A stretch of DNA of 64,000 nucleotides from Gillisella vitis (GCF_014204625.1 NZ_JACHLU010000011.1:107310-171309), one strand, 5' to 3'. Positions 8,546 through 18,500 are shown, numbered from the stretch's first letter. Translations and numbers: made by a program. Notes: generated by a model from the sequence alone, not told the origin.

Positions 8546-10429
8546 ATGGCAAATGTCGCAGTGTCCCGTGGCACGCCACGCAACATGACGCGCGAGGAGC
8601 GAAAGGTTATTTTTGCCTCGTCGCTCGGCACGGTTTTTGAGTGGTATGATTTTTATCTTTATGGTTCGCTGGCCATCTACATCGGGGCCACGTTCTTTTC
8701 ACAATATCCGGAAACCACGCGCAATATCTTCACGCTGCTGGCATTTGCCGCAGGCTTCCTTGTGCGCCCGTTTGGTGCGCTGGTGTTTGGCCGACTGGGC
8801 GATCTGGTCGGGCGCAAATATACCTTTCTGGTGACGATTGTGATCATGGGGGCCTCGACCTTTCTGGTGGGTGTGTTGCCCGGATCAGCCACGATCGGCA
8901 TTGCCGCACCGATCATTCTGATCGTGCTGCGTATGCTTCAGGGCCTGGCTCTGGGCGGTGAATATGGCGGTGCTGCGACCTATGTGGCGGAACATGCTCC
9001 CCATGGCCGCCGTGGCTTCTACACGTCCTGGATTCAAACCACTGCGACGCTGGGTCTGTTTCTATCCCTGCTGATCATTCTGGGCATCCAGACGGTGCTG
9101 GGCAAGGAAGCCTTTACGGCCTGGGGCTGGCGGGTTCCTTTCCTGCTGTCATCCATTCTGCTGGGTGTGTCAGTGTGGATTCGGATGCAGATGAACGAAT
9201 CCCCCGCCTTCCAGAAAATGAAGGAGGAGGGGACACGATCCAAGGCACCGCTGTCTGAAGCCTTCGGGCAGTGGAAAAACGCCAAACTTGCCCTGATTGC
9301 CCTGTTTGGCGCCGTCGCCGGTCAGGCCGTCGTCTGGTATGCTGGTCAGTTCTATGCGCTGTTTTTCCTACAGAACGTTCTGAAAGTTGATCCTCAGGCC
9401 GCCAATATCATGGTTGCCATTTCCTTGGCGATTGGCACCCTGTTTTTTGTGGTCTTCGGCTGGCTGTCTGACAAGATTGGCCGCAAGCCCATCATCATGG
9501 CCGGGCTGTTGCTGGCCATGGTGACGTATTTCCCCTTGTTCAAGGCAATGACATGGGCAGGCAATCCGGCATTGGCGCAGGCGCAGGATACGATCAAGGC
9601 CGTTGTGACTGCTGATCCGAAGGATTGTAATTTCCAGTTCAACCCAACGGGGACAGCGAAATTTACCACATCCTGCGATATTGCCACCGCGCTTTTGACC
9701 AAAAACTCGGTGCCGTACGAAGTGGTTGCAGGGCCGGCTGGCTCGACCGCAAGCGTCAAGCTGGGCAATAGCCAGATTGAAAGCTACGACGCCATCAAGG
9801 CTGGCGCTGATGCCAAGGCGCTTGATGCCGCTTTGCAGAAAAAGATCAATGTTGCCCTGCACGACAATGGTTACCCGCTGGTCCGCAGTGCGGTTCAGGT
9901 TCCAGATAGCAAGCTTGACGCTTTTGTTGCAGCCAATCCGGAACTGGGATTGACGGCAGACAGCATTCGCGCTGGCGCAAAGACCATGGTGCCGACGACG
10001 AAACTGGTCACGGATAAACTGTTGACCTCTGATGAGGCCGCAAAAGCGGCTGCGGCGGACATGGCTGTCTACACCGTTGCCAATGGCGGTGCGTTCAGAA
10101 TGGTCGCAGATCCGGCCCAGGTAAACTGGGTTTCCCTGATCGTTATCCTGACCGTGCTGGTGGTTTATGTGACGATGGTTTACGGCCCGATTGCCGCAAT
10201 GCTGGTGGAAATGTTCCCCACCCGTATTCGCTACAGCGCCATGTCCTTGCCCTATCATATCGGCAATGGCTGGTTTGGCGGCCTGCTACCGGCCACTGCA
10301 TTTGCCATGAGTGCCGCCAAGGGCGACATTTACTATGGTCTTTGGTATCCCATCATCATCGCTGGCATGTCCTTTGTCATCGGCATGATCTTCCTGAAGG
10401 AAACCAAGGACAATGACATTGATGGCTAG
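8546..10429 (+). CDS. MHS-family MFS transporter with a large extra soluble domain
   Basis: Probable proton-linked uptake of a small metabolite (metabolite:H+ symporter group, relatives carry proline/betaine, citrate or dicarboxylates); substrate unknown. N-terminal half is typical: FEWYDFYLYGSLA, then RPFGALVFGRLGDLVGRKYTF (MFS loop 2-3 signature) and GLALGGEYGGAATYVAEHAP. The protein is 627 residues, against about 430-550 usually. The excess is a roughly 185-residue hydrophilic stretch (about 333-520), between the helix after DKIGRKPIIMAGLL and the helix VSLIVILTVLVVYVTMVYG. Start 8546 follows GGAGGAACAGCA. The TAG stop overlaps an intergenic repeat. Confidence 0.85.
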   Translation: MANVAVSRGTPRNMTREERKVIFASSLGTVFEWYDFYLYGSLAIYIGATFFSQYPETTRNIFTLLAFAAGFLVRPFGALVFGRLGDLVGRKYTFLVTIVIMGASTFLVGVLPGSATIGIAAPIILIVLRMLQGLALGGEYGGAATYVAEHAPHGRRGFYTSWIQTTATLGLFLSLLIILGIQTVLGKEAFTAWGWRVPFLLSSILLGVSVWIRMQMNESPAFQKMKEEGTRSKAPLSEAFGQWKNAKLALIALFGAVAGQAVVWYAGQFYALFFLQNVLKVDPQAANIMVAISLAIGTLFFVVFGWLSDKIGRKPIIMAGLLLAMVTYFPLFKAMTWAGNPALAQAQDTIKAVVTADPKDCNFQFNPTGTAKFTTSCDIATALLTKNSVPYEVVAGPAGSTASVKLGNSQIESYDAIKAGADAKALDAALQKKINVALHDNGYPLVRSAVQVPDSKLDAFVAANPELGLTADSIRAGAKTMVPTTKLVTDKLLTSDEAAKAAAADMAVYTVANGGAFRMVADPAQVNWVSLIVILTVLVVYVTMVYGPIAAMLVEMFPTRIRYSAMSLPYHIGNGWFGGLLPATAFAMSAAKGDIYYGLWYPIIIAGMSFVIGMIFLKETKDNDIDG

Positions 10430-10469
10430 AGTCTGTCAGGGAAAAGTGGAATCCGGTTTTCCCTGAAGG
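10427..10469. repeat. Intergenic repeat, 'GTGGAATCCGG' family (family F)
   Basis: TAGAGTCTGTCAGGG followed by AAAAGTGGAATCCGGTTTT and CCCTGA. The same core recurs in the window at about 29347-29372, 35912-35951 and 59349-59383, with related palindromes at 14588-14622 and 36002-36049. The stop codon of the transporter is the first TAG of this copy. Confidence 0.7.
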
Positions 10470-10542
10470 ATCAATGCCTCGGAAGAATTGAGGGGCTGTC
10501 TGGTTCATCGTAACCCGACAGCCCCCCATGCACGAAAGCATG

Positions 10543-10578
10543 ACAGTGCCGTGGGCCATATATGGCGCACGGCACTGT
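10543..10578. repeat. 36-base palindrome, copy 1 (family A)
   Basis: ACAGTGCCGTGGGCCATA followed by its near-complement, with one mismatch. Matches the perfect palindrome at 29400-29435 except for a paired C/G to T/A change near the ends. The 10430-10856 gap holds this element, the F-family repeat, two hairpins and a short upstream ORF. Confidence 0.75.
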
Positions 10579-10738
10579 TGCTTTATAAGCGTTGCATTAT
10601 CTTGTCTTGAAGCGGCTTTTGGTTGCAGAAATTAAAGCCGCATCAGGGTAGCAGCGGAAAATAAAGCAACTGAAACGTGATTTTATCGATGGAAATGCCC
10701 TCAACCGATGGGATTTATCAACGATTGCGGCCTTGGGG

Positions 10739-10791
10739 CTAGACTCACCCTTCGCGTGAGCCTAGTCAACCCTTATATCCTGATCGGGTTG
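10739..10791 (+). promoter_or_regulatory. Two consecutive hairpins in the leader of the 95-residue protein gene
   Basis: Hairpin 1: CTAG-A-CTCAC (10739-10748) pairs with GTGAG-C-CTAG (10756-10765). Hairpin 2: CAACCC (10767-10772) pairs with GGGTTG (10786-10791). They precede a short ORF and the next gene. No known riboswitch class is recognised. Confidence 0.4.
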
Positions 10792-10802
10792 GAGTGACGC
10801 AC

Positions 10803-10844
10803 ATGCTGCGCGACACGCGCTTCGGTCTGGCAACATCAAAATAA
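10803..10844 (+). CDS. 13-codon upstream ORF (possible leader peptide)
   Basis: ATG to TAA encoding MLRDTRFGLATSK. It has its own GGAG 8 bases upstream, and its stop is 3 bases before the AAGGA that serves the next gene. This spacing would allow translational coupling or attenuation, but the peptide has no run of a single amino acid. Function is inference only. Confidence 0.35.
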   Translation: MLRDTRFGLATSK

Positions 10845-10856
10845 TAAGGACAAGAC

Positions 10857-11144
10857 ATGATCGAACTCACTCCAACACAGGTCCGTGGGCTGAAGCTTGC
10901 CAAGGACGGCGATGTGTTTCCGCAGGCTGCCAAAAAGTGGACCCATCTCAATGCCGAGATCACCTATTCCAAAAGCGACCGCTTCAAGGAGCGTCCGCAG
11001 AAAATCAAATTTCTGACCACCACCACGCTGAATGAGCTGGTGGGCCTTGGCCTGCTGGAGCGCAACAATGTTGAAGCTGAAGCCGAGCAGGATCCGCATA
11101 AGATCACCATGGCCGGCAAAATGTGGCTGTTGCAGAACAAGTAA
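10857..11144 (+). CDS. Conserved-looking hypothetical protein, 95 residues
   Basis: Small, charged, soluble protein beginning MIELTPTQVRGLKLAKDGDV and ending in ITMAGKMWLLQNK. AAGGA sits 6 bases before the ATG. Alternating charged helices and a central KFLTTTTLNELVGLGLL segment could form a winged-helix-like unit, but I do not recognise a family. Preceded by a structured leader and followed 200 bases later by the ABC-F gene on the same strand. Confidence 0.7.
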   Translation: MIELTPTQVRGLKLAKDGDVFPQAAKKWTHLNAEITYSKSDRFKERPQKIKFLTTTTLNELVGLGLLERNNVEAEAEQDPHKITMAGKMWLLQNK

Positions 11145-11349
11145 GCTTTGGCTTTTTCGTTGATCCCGGTTTGTCGCCAGCGCTCCTCTTTGCTGGATAT
11201 GGCGACAGACGTAACCTTGCCCCTTCGCATAGGCGCGATCCCATGCCATAAGAGCGCCCGAAACGCTCTTGCATTTGTCTTCGCATGTCCCGTTTCCGAA
11301 ACTGCCTATGCTTTCGGAAGACATGCTTTACGTCCGGGCCGAATTTGAC

Positions 11350-12972
11350 ATGATCCGCATTGAAAATATCTCCAAGCAGAACAGCCATCGGCTTCTGTTC
11401 ATCGAAGCTTCTGCCGCGCTGAACAAGGGCGAGAAAATCGGTCTGGTCGGTCCGAATGGGGCCGGAAAAACCACGCTCTTTCGGATGATCACCGGGGCTG
11501 AGCAGCCCGATGAAGGCCAGGTGGCTACCGAAAAGGGCGTCTCCATCGGCTATTTCGATCAGGATGTCGGCGAAATGGCTGGACGCTCTGCCGTGGCCGA
11601 AGTCATGGAGGGTGCAGGCCCCGTCAGCACCGTGGCAGCTGAACTGCGCGAGCTGGAAGCGGCCATGTCTGATCCCGACCGCATGGACGAGATGGATGCC
11701 ATCATTGAGCGCTACGGGGAAGTGCAGGCCCGCTATGAAGAGCTGGATGGCTATGCGCTGGAAGGCCGCGCCCGTGAAGTGTTGGCGGGCCTCAGCTTTT
11801 CGCAAGAGATGATGGATGGCGATGTCGGCAAGCTATCGGGTGGCTGGAAAATGCGCGTGGCGCTGGCCCGCATTCTCTTGATGCGACCTGACGTGATGCT
11901 GCTTGACGAACCAAGCAACCATCTGGATCTCGAAAGCCTGATCTGGCTGGAAGATTTTTTGAAGAATTATGATGGTGCCTTGCTGATGACCTCCCATGAC
12001 CGGGAATTCATGAACCGCATTGTCACCAAGATCATTGAAATCGATAGCGGCTCGCTGAACAGCTATTCTGGCGATTATGCCTTTTATGAAGGCCAACGCG
12101 CCCTGAATGAAAAGCACCAGCAATCGCAGTTTGAGCGTCAGCAGGCCATGCTGGCCAAGGAAATCAAGTTCATTGAGCGGTTTAAAGCGAGAGCGTCCCA
12201 TGCGGCGCAGGTACAAAGCCGGGTAAAGAAGCTGGACAAGATCGATCGGGTCGAGCCGCCGCGCCGTCGTCAGACGGTGGCTTTTGATTTTCTCCCCGCC
12301 CCTCGTTCCGGCGATGATGTGATCAACATCAAGAATGTCCATAAGTCTTACGGCAGCCGGGTGATCTACGAAGGGCTTGATTTCATGGTCAAGCGCCGCG
12401 AGCGCTGGTGCATCATGGGCATCAATGGGGCGGGTAAATCCACCCTTCTGAAACTGGTGGCAGGCAGCACTCAGCCCGATCAGGGCAGCGTTGCGATTGG
12501 GGCCAGCGTCAAGATGGGCTATTTCGCCCAGCACGCCATGGACGTGCTGGATGGTGACAGCACCGTGCTGCAATGGCTGGAAGAGAGCTTTCCAAAGGCG
12601 GGCCAAGCTCCGCTTCGCGCCTTGGCAGGTTGTTTTGGCTTTTCCGGTGATGATGTCGAAAAGCGCTGCCGCGTGCTCTCAGGCGGTGAAAAGGCGCGTC
12701 TGGTGATGGCTGCCATGCTGTTTGACCCACCAAATCTTCTGGTGCTGGACGAGCCCACCAACCACCTTGATCTCGATACCAAGGAAATGCTGATCAAGGC
12801 GCTCTCGGCCTATGAAGGTACCATGCTGTTTGTCAGCCATGATCGCCATTTCCTGGGCGCGCTGTCCAATCGCGTGCTGGAACTGACGCCGGAAGGTGTG
12901 CATCAATATGGTGGTGGCTATCTCGAATATGTCGAGCGTACCGGACAGGAAGCGCCGGGCCTGCATAGCTGA
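11350..12972 (+). CDS. ABC-F family ATPase (ribosome-associated type)
   Basis: Two ABC domains in one chain without membrane segments: Walker A GPNGAGKTT (34-42), signature LSGGWKMRVALARIL, Walker B LLDEPSNHLD; then GINGAGKST, LSGGEKARLVMAAML and LVLDEPTNHLD. The long charged linker between domains (around ALNEKHQQSQFERQQAM) is the P-site tRNA-interaction motif region of ABC-F proteins, which act on the ribosome. 540 residues. Start at MIRIENISKQNSHRLLF; the frame is open 27 codons further upstream and an ATG at 11323 is an alternative. Paralogue type (Uup, EttA or YbiT-like) is not settled. Confidence 0.9.
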   Translation: MIRIENISKQNSHRLLFIEASAALNKGEKIGLVGPNGAGKTTLFRMITGAEQPDEGQVATEKGVSIGYFDQDVGEMAGRSAVAEVMEGAGPVSTVAAELRELEAAMSDPDRMDEMDAIIERYGEVQARYEELDGYALEGRAREVLAGLSFSQEMMDGDVGKLSGGWKMRVALARILLMRPDVMLLDEPSNHLDLESLIWLEDFLKNYDGALLMTSHDREFMNRIVTKIIEIDSGSLNSYSGDYAFYEGQRALNEKHQQSQFERQQAMLAKEIKFIERFKARASHAAQVQSRVKKLDKIDRVEPPRRRQTVAFDFLPAPRSGDDVINIKNVHKSYGSRVIYEGLDFMVKRRERWCIMGINGAGKSTLLKLVAGSTQPDQGSVAIGASVKMGYFAQHAMDVLDGDSTVLQWLEESFPKAGQAPLRALAGCFGFSGDDVEKRCRVLSGGEKARLVMAAMLFDPPNLLVLDEPTNHLDLDTKEMLIKALSAYEGTMLFVSHDRHFLGALSNRVLELTPEGVHQYGGGYLEYVERTGQEAPGLHS

Positions 12973-13023
12973 TGATACTATCACTTATTGGTTCATTTTT
13001 TAGAGCATCGGACCGATTCCGAT

Positions 13024-13249
13024 CACAGTACACGACGCAAACGTTTTTTCGGCTACGCCACCCCCTCATCCGGCTACCGCCACCTTCTCCCCGCTGGGGA
13101 GAAGAGACCAGGCTGACAGCACTGAATTTGAAATTAATGCCGCAAGAACAAAACGCTACCTCATGCCTCTTCTCCCCAGCGGGGAGAAGATCCCGGCAGG
13201 GAGATGAGGGGGCAAGCGGCAGATCAAAACGTTTGCGTCGTGTACTGTG
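13024..13249. mobile_element. MITE-like element with 24-bp terminal inverted repeats and 9-bp target duplication
   Basis: The 24-base left end (13024-13047, beginning CACAGTACACGACGCAAACG) is perfectly inverted at 13226-13249. The 9-base word GATTCCGAT flanks it directly at 13015-13023 and 13250-13258. Inside lie a second inverted pair (CCCCCTCATC at 13061-13070, GATGAGGGGG at 13203-13212) and two palindromic CTTCTCCCC...GGGGAGAAG boxes (13084-13104 and 13169-13189). It carries no coding capacity. Removing it rejoins an intergenic repeat of the 35947-35989 type. Confidence 0.7.
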
Positions 13250-13268
13250 GATTCCGATTTATGGCACG

Positions 13269-13339
13269 CTACAGCATGTCGCGTTTTATTGTCCTCAATA
13301 AAACGATAACGTCCATGCGAAAAAGAAAGAGCTAAAGCC
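13269..13339 (+). repeat. 71-base intergenic repeat, copy 1 (family C)
   Basis: Begins CTACAGCATGTCGCG, has a stem CGTTTTATTG-tcct-CAATAAAACG, then ends AAAGAGCTAAAGCC. Nearly identical copies lie at 22966-23036 (one base different) and, inverted, at 26471-26537. Confidence 0.85.
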
Positions 13340-13363
13340 ATATTCGGCGCGCTGTATAGGCGC

Positions 13364-13392
13364 AAAAAAACCCGGCACTGCCGGGTTTTTTT
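13364..13392 (-). terminator. Terminator of carD
   Basis: AAAAAAA-CCCGGCA-CTG-CCGGG-TTTTTTT, 20 bases beyond the carD stop on the minus strand; symmetric, so it could also stop plus-strand transcripts. Confidence 0.9.
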
Positions 13393-13412
13393 GTCTCCTC
13401 TCTCTGGAACGC

Positions 13413-13982
13413 TTATGCAGCTTCTTCCTGAGCATCTTCTTCTTCTATGGTCTTGCCGCGCTTTGGTCCTTTGGCAAGGTTGACTTCCACCAGACGAACA
13501 GCCTCGGTTTCCGACATTTTATTGACGGCGGCGATTTCACGCGCCATGCGGTCGAGGGCGGCTTCATAAAGCTGACGCTCGGAGTAAGACTGTTCCGGTT
13601 GATGCTCTGCACGGTAAAGGTCACGCACGACCTCTGCGATCGAAATCAGGTCACCGGAATTGATTTTTGCATCATATTCCTGAGCGCGGCGCGACCACAT
13701 GGTGCGCTTGACGCGGGCTTTGCCTTGAACGACTTTCAGTGCACGCTCGACGAAATCTGTCTCGGAAAGCTTTCGCATTCCGATGGTGACAGCCTTGGTG
13801 ACCGGCACTTTCAAACGCATTTTGTCTTTGTCAAAATCGATTACAAAAAGCTCGAGCTTCATACCTGCGACTTCTTGCTCTTCGATCGCGGTGATCGTGC
13901 CGACACCATGAGCCGGATAAACGATTGCCTCACCGGTCTTGAAGCCCTGACGCGTTGAAGATTTTTTCTGCTGGGTCGTCAT
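13413..13982 (-). CDS. carD: CarD family transcriptional regulator
   Basis: Binds the RNA polymerase beta subunit through its N-terminal Tudor-like domain and stabilises open promoter complexes. 189 residues. The start MTTQQKKSSTRQGFKTGEAI at 13982 is preferred to an upstream in-frame start because the family motif GEAIVYPAHGVGTI begins about 17 residues in and GGGAG precedes it. The C-terminal helical part (ARVKRTMWSRRAQEYDAKI, DLYRAEHQPEQSYSERQLYE) is typical; the tail is acidic. Single gene with its own terminator. Confidence 0.95.
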   Translation of the reverse strand: MTTQQKKSSTRQGFKTGEAIVYPAHGVGTITAIEEQEVAGMKLELFVIDFDKDKMRLKVPVTKAVTIGMRKLSETDFVERALKVVQGKARVKRTMWSRRAQEYDAKINSGDLISIAEVVRDLYRAEHQPEQSYSERQLYEAALDRMAREIAAVNKMSETEAVRLVEVNLAKGPKRGKTIEEEDAQEEAA

Positions 13983-14587
13983 TCGCTTTAAAAACTCCCT
14001 GTTACTGTATCGGCATGAGCCGACACCGGACTGAATAGTCCGGATAAGACGGGGGAACCGTCGGGTGACTCCGTGCTGTTCCAACCAAAACAAGACAAAA
14101 ACCAGTGTATCAGCGACCTAACCGGCGAGGTTGAATTGTCACAGATGAAAGTTTAACGGATTTTTTGGCTTTCGTGGTAGGTTTGGGCACAAAAATGCCC
14201 TAACGATGGATCAGTTCTAAAGTTGTAGCATAAAAATGTGAGGAAATCAATGTTTTGCTACCTGATCATGACTTGACGGGCGCTGTGCCGGATTGGTAGC
14301 AGATTCGCGCCGATGATGTGCTGGCCGACATCTGGGTGATTCGATTTTTCTAAATTAAATTGTTGAATATAATAGACTATTTTTCGAAATACGGCTTGCG
14401 TTCACGCAAAACAACAGTTTTTTACATGCAGGTGATTGGAGCAAAATTGCTTTTCACTGTGGAAAAATGCATGGCTGCTACCACAAAATCTTCATCCTGC
14501 CGCTTTTTCCAAAACACAATGTTGCGAACGGTTTTCTGATGCCTGTTCTATCTTGCGTTTTATCAAATCTGTGTTTCTGTTCTCGCA
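13983..14587. other. 600-base gap between carD and fdxA 3' end
   Basis: AT-richer than its surroundings (for example 14340-14400). It should contain the carD promoter. I see no supported gene; the ORFs here lack codon character and start signals. Confidence 0.5.
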
Positions 14588-14622
14588 TCGGACCGAAAAC
14601 CGGCTCCTACTTTTCGGTCCGA
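14588..14622. terminator. Palindrome just past fdxA (family F-like; probable transcript end)
   Basis: TCGGACCGAAAA and its complement form 12-base arms around an 11-base loop, 13 bases past the fdxA stop. The sequence is close to the palindrome at 36002-36049, so this is a repeat element used as a 3' end, with a short T-run on the minus strand supplied by the stem itself. Confidence 0.55.
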
Positions 14623-14634
14623 TTCTGCATTCGG

Positions 14635-14973
14635 TCAGTCTCCGGTGCCAGGCTTTTCCGAGAAGTAAAGTTCATACTTGCCTTCAACGCCGTCCATTTC
14701 CTTGGCTTCCGGCATCGCATCACGCTTGGTCGTGATATTAGGCCAGAGCTGGGCATAGTCGGCATTGATCTTCAGCCATTTATCCAGGCCCGGCTCGGTG
14801 TCTGGTTTGATGGCTTCTGCGGGACATTCCGGTTCGCACACGCCGCAATCAATGCATTCATCCGGGTTGATGACCAGAAAGTTCTCACCTTCATAAAAGC
14901 AGTCAACCGGGCACACTTCCACGCAGTCTGTATATTTGCAGCGTACGCAGTTGTCGGTCACGATATACGTCAT
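14635..14973 (-). CDS. fdxA: FdxA-type seven-iron ferredoxin
   Basis: Small electron carrier with one [3Fe-4S] and one [4Fe-4S] cluster. 112 residues, the standard length. Cys positions 9, 12, 17, 21, 25 in [17 protein letters not shown] and following, then C40, C43, C46, C50 in [14 protein letters not shown]. The tail [15 protein letters not shown] is characteristic of this group in alphaproteobacteria. Lies between carD and the S4/helicase pair, all on the minus strand. Confidence 0.96.
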   Translation of the reverse strand: MTYIVTDNCVRCKYTDCVEVCPVDCFYEGENFLVINPDECIDCGVCEPECPAEAIKPDTEPGLDKWLKINADYAQLWPNITTKRDAMPEAKEMDGVEGKYELYFSEKPGTGD

Positions 14974-15191
14974 GCGGTACTCCAGAGGTCTCTAGAATGG
15001 GCCTTGTGTTGCCGGAAATGATCTTTTGAAGAAAACACTGTGCGATAAGGACACCGCACAGATTTTCCACAGGGCAGTGAGCTAATGCTTTCTGCGCGTG
15101 TTAGCAAGAATAAATCATCCCCAAGCGTGTCCCGGCAGGGTAGATTTTCCTAAAGCCATTGCCTTGAGTTGGTGAGAGGCGGCAATTGACC

Positions 15192-15593
15192 CTAATCATC
15201 ACTGTCCATCAGCCGATCCAGCAGTCGTCGGTCCCGTTTTGTTGGACGTCCGCTGCCTTGCTCACGCTGGCCACTGGCGGAATTGAGGAGTTTATCATGG
15301 GGAACTGGCGGCGGTGACACATCACTATAGAGAAGTCGTGCTTCTTCATAAGGGCCACGGCGCTCCCCAGAGCCTTGCACGATCAGGATAACATGTCTGT
15401 CGTTGTGCCTGATCTCAACCTGATCACCGGGGCGCACCAAGGCGCTGGGCTGCCTGATTTTCTGACCGTTGATCGAGACATGGCCAGAGGAAATCTGCGT
15501 TTGCGCAAGCGTGCGTGATTTGCTCATACGGGTAAAAAACAGCCACTTATCGATCCGCTGAGGCGCTCCGGTCTGTGGCTGTTTCTCATTCAT
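15192..15593 (-). CDS. S4-domain RNA-binding protein (Hsp15-like)
   Basis: 133 residues. The S4 domain is at about 13-75 (RIDKWLFFTRMSKSRTLAQT, then GHVSINGQKIRQPSALVRPGD), followed by a basic, probably disordered tail rich in Arg, Gly and Lys. Related to heat-shock protein 15, which rescues stalled 50S-nascent chain-tRNA complexes. The ATG follows the helicase stop codon by only 3 bases, so the two are almost certainly translated from one message. Confidence 0.9.
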   Translation of the reverse strand: MNEKQPQTGAPQRIDKWLFFTRMSKSRTLAQTQISSGHVSINGQKIRQPSALVRPGDQVEIRHNDRHVILIVQGSGERRGPYEEARLLYSDVSPPPVPHDKLLNSASGQREQGSGRPTKRDRRLLDRLMDSDD

Positions 15594-15596
15594 GGC

Positions 15597-18500
15597 TTAC
15601 TTCTTCATTTGCTCCTTAAGAGCGGCCAGCTTGGCGAAGGGCGAATCCGGGTCAATCGGCTTTTCCTTGCGCGGTGGCTTGGCTTCAAACCGCTGCGGCT
15701 GGGCAGGTTTTGTATCGCGGTCCTTGCGGGGCGCACGATCATTGCGATCGCCACGGGGGGCCTGCTTGTCGCGCTGGCCGTCCCGGTCACGCGGCTTGCC
15801 GGAATGTCCGCCATCCCGACGCTTTTCCTCACGTGGGGCATCGCTGCGGCCTTCAGTCTTCTGCTCGGTGCGGGCAGCGTGATTGGCTCCGCCGTTGCGT
15901 CGCTCCGTCTGCTGGCGCACTGGACGCTGATTGTCATTGCGCCCGCCCGGACGCCACAACAGCACAGGCTTTGGTTCTGCTGGCGCTTCGGGCGTCGCCA
16001 GAAGGTCAGCGGCAGGGGCCGTTGCAGCGCCTGCTTCAGCATTGTCCTGATGGCTTACGGCCTGCTCAGTGGATGTCTCGCCTGCGCTCTGCGCGTCACT
16101 GTCTGTCGCTTCTGTCGTGCTTTCAGCGGCATCAGGCGTTTTTTCGCCGCCCTGAGAGGCAAGGAACGCGGCAGCCTCTTCCGGCTTTACCGAATCAGCG
16201 CGATAGCCAAGGCCCTTGAGGATCTCTTCCATATCGTCGGGTGTTGCGCCGAGAATGGAGAGCATGGCGGTCGTGGTGGTAAAACGTCGGCCATCATACG
16301 CGCCGTCTGGACGCACGCCTGCTGCGCCCGGCTTCCATTGCAGAAGTGGACGGATCAGGTCTGCCAGACGCTCGAGAATGTCGATGCGCACGGCGCGCTT
16401 GCCGAGAAAGCGAAAGCCCGCCAGCTTGTAGAAATTACGTTCAAAGCCGGGATCGGTCACAACCGATGTGCGGCCAGCAGCCAGAACCGGAATAAGCTCG
16501 CCATAGCCTGGCTTGTCCAGGCCATCATTTTTCAAGGCCCACAGCAGGGTGATCAATTCGGCAGGGGCCGGCTTGAGCAAGGTTGGCATGAAAATGTGGT
16601 AGGCACCAAAACGCACGCCATAGCGCCGCATGGAGGCGCGCGCGTCCTGATCCAGCGATTTGACCTCTTCGGTTACGTCACGGCGGAAGAGAATGCCGAG
16701 GCTTTCGACCAGCTGAAAGGCCAGTCCCTTGGAAAGGCCCTGCAAATCTTCAGCGCGGGACAGATCATCCAGCGGCTTCAAAATGGTCGAGATATGGTGA
16801 TTGACGAAGCGCTCGATGCGCGCAACCACGTGATCACGGGCATTGCCGGTCAATTGTTCGTCAGCCAGCAGGATAACCCGCGGATGCATGACGTGATCCG
16901 ATCCGACCAGGCGGGCAACGGGATCACCGAGCCAGCGCACAAGACCATCGGAACTGAGGGCAATATCATTATTGCCTGATGCGTGCAGCCTTGCTGCCCG
17001 CGCCTCAAATTCCAGGCCAAGGGCCTTTTGGGCGGCAGTTTGCACTGCCTTTGCATCCGGCCCTTCCGTTCCAGAAATCGGCGTAAACCGGAATCCGGAG
17101 AGTTGGCCCACGTGATGTCCCTCTACGAACACATCACCGTTTACACTGATTTCTGCTTCCAGCATCGCATTCTCTCTCAACCGCTTCATGAGCACAGATG
17201 TCCTGCGATCAACAAAGCGTTTCGTCAACCTCTCATGTAACGCGTCAGACAATCGATCTTCGATTTCCCGCGTCTTTTCTTGCCAGTGTGTCGGATCGGC
17301 AAGCCAACCTGGCCTGTTTGACACATAAGTCCAAGTTCGTATCTGCGCAATCCGCGCAGAAAGAGTATCTATTTCACCATCGGTCCGATCGGACCTGCGC
17401 ACCTGTTCGGCCATGAAATTCTCATTCACAGTACCGTGTCGCGCGAGATCAGAATAGAGGGTGAGGATAAGATCAGCATGTTGTGCCGGGGTTATTCGCC
17501 GATAATCGGGCAAAGCACAGGCATCCCACAGCAGAGAGACCCGTTCAGGTGTGCTGGCAAGATCCTGAACCTCAGGATAGCGGGCCAGATGTTCCAGCGC
17601 CTGTTGATCAATCGCAGGCAGTGCCCGCACCAGTCCCGGCACACGCGGCGGTGCATCCAGACTGCGTTGCAGATTGGCAATGGATGAAAAGTCAAAATGC
17701 GGCGTGCGCCATTGCAGCACCTTGACCGGATCAAAGTCGTGGGCCTGAAGTCGCTCCACCAGTTCTGGTTCGAACGGATCAACCCGCCCGGTGACGCCAA
17801 AAGTGCCATCTTTCAGATGTCGCCCGGCGCGCCCGGCAATCTGGCCAAGCTCGCCCGCATTGAGATTGCGAAACTGGTAGCCATCGAATTTGCGATCCTG
17901 GGCAAAGGCCACGTGATCAACATCGAGGTTGAGGCCCATGCCGATGGCATCGGTGGCCACCAGATATTCGACATCGCCGGATTGATAGAGGCTCACCTGC
18001 GCATTGCGCGTGCGCGGGCTGAGGGCCCCAAGCACCACGGCAGCACCACCGCGCTGGCGGCGAATCAATTCGGCAATCGAGTAAACTTCATCGGCCGAAA
18101 AGGCGACAATGGCCGTGCGCTGGGGCAGGCGGGTGATTTTTTTCTGGCCTGCATAAAACAGTTGCGACAGGCGAGGGCGCTCGACCACGGTGATGCCGGG
18201 CAGCAATTGTTGCAAAATCGGCTTCATGGTGGCGGAGCCAAGCAGCAGAGTTTCTTCCCGACCGCGCAGATTCAACAGCCGGTCGGTGAAGATATGGCCG
18301 CGCTCCAGATCACCCGCCAATTGAATTTCATCAATGGCGACAAAGGCAACCTTGGTTTCACGGGGCAGGGCCTCAACCGTGCAAACCGAATATTTGGCTT
18401 TTGGTGGTGTGATTTTCTCTTCGCCGGTGATCAGCGATACATTGCTGGCACCCACCCGCTCGACCAGTCGGGTATAAACTTCTCGTGCCAGCAGCCGCAA

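Noticed and set aside
13001..13340. Possible small coding genes across the repeat cluster after the ABC-F gene
   Set aside because: The sequence is explained by the MITE-like element and two repeat families; frames there just read through palindromes.
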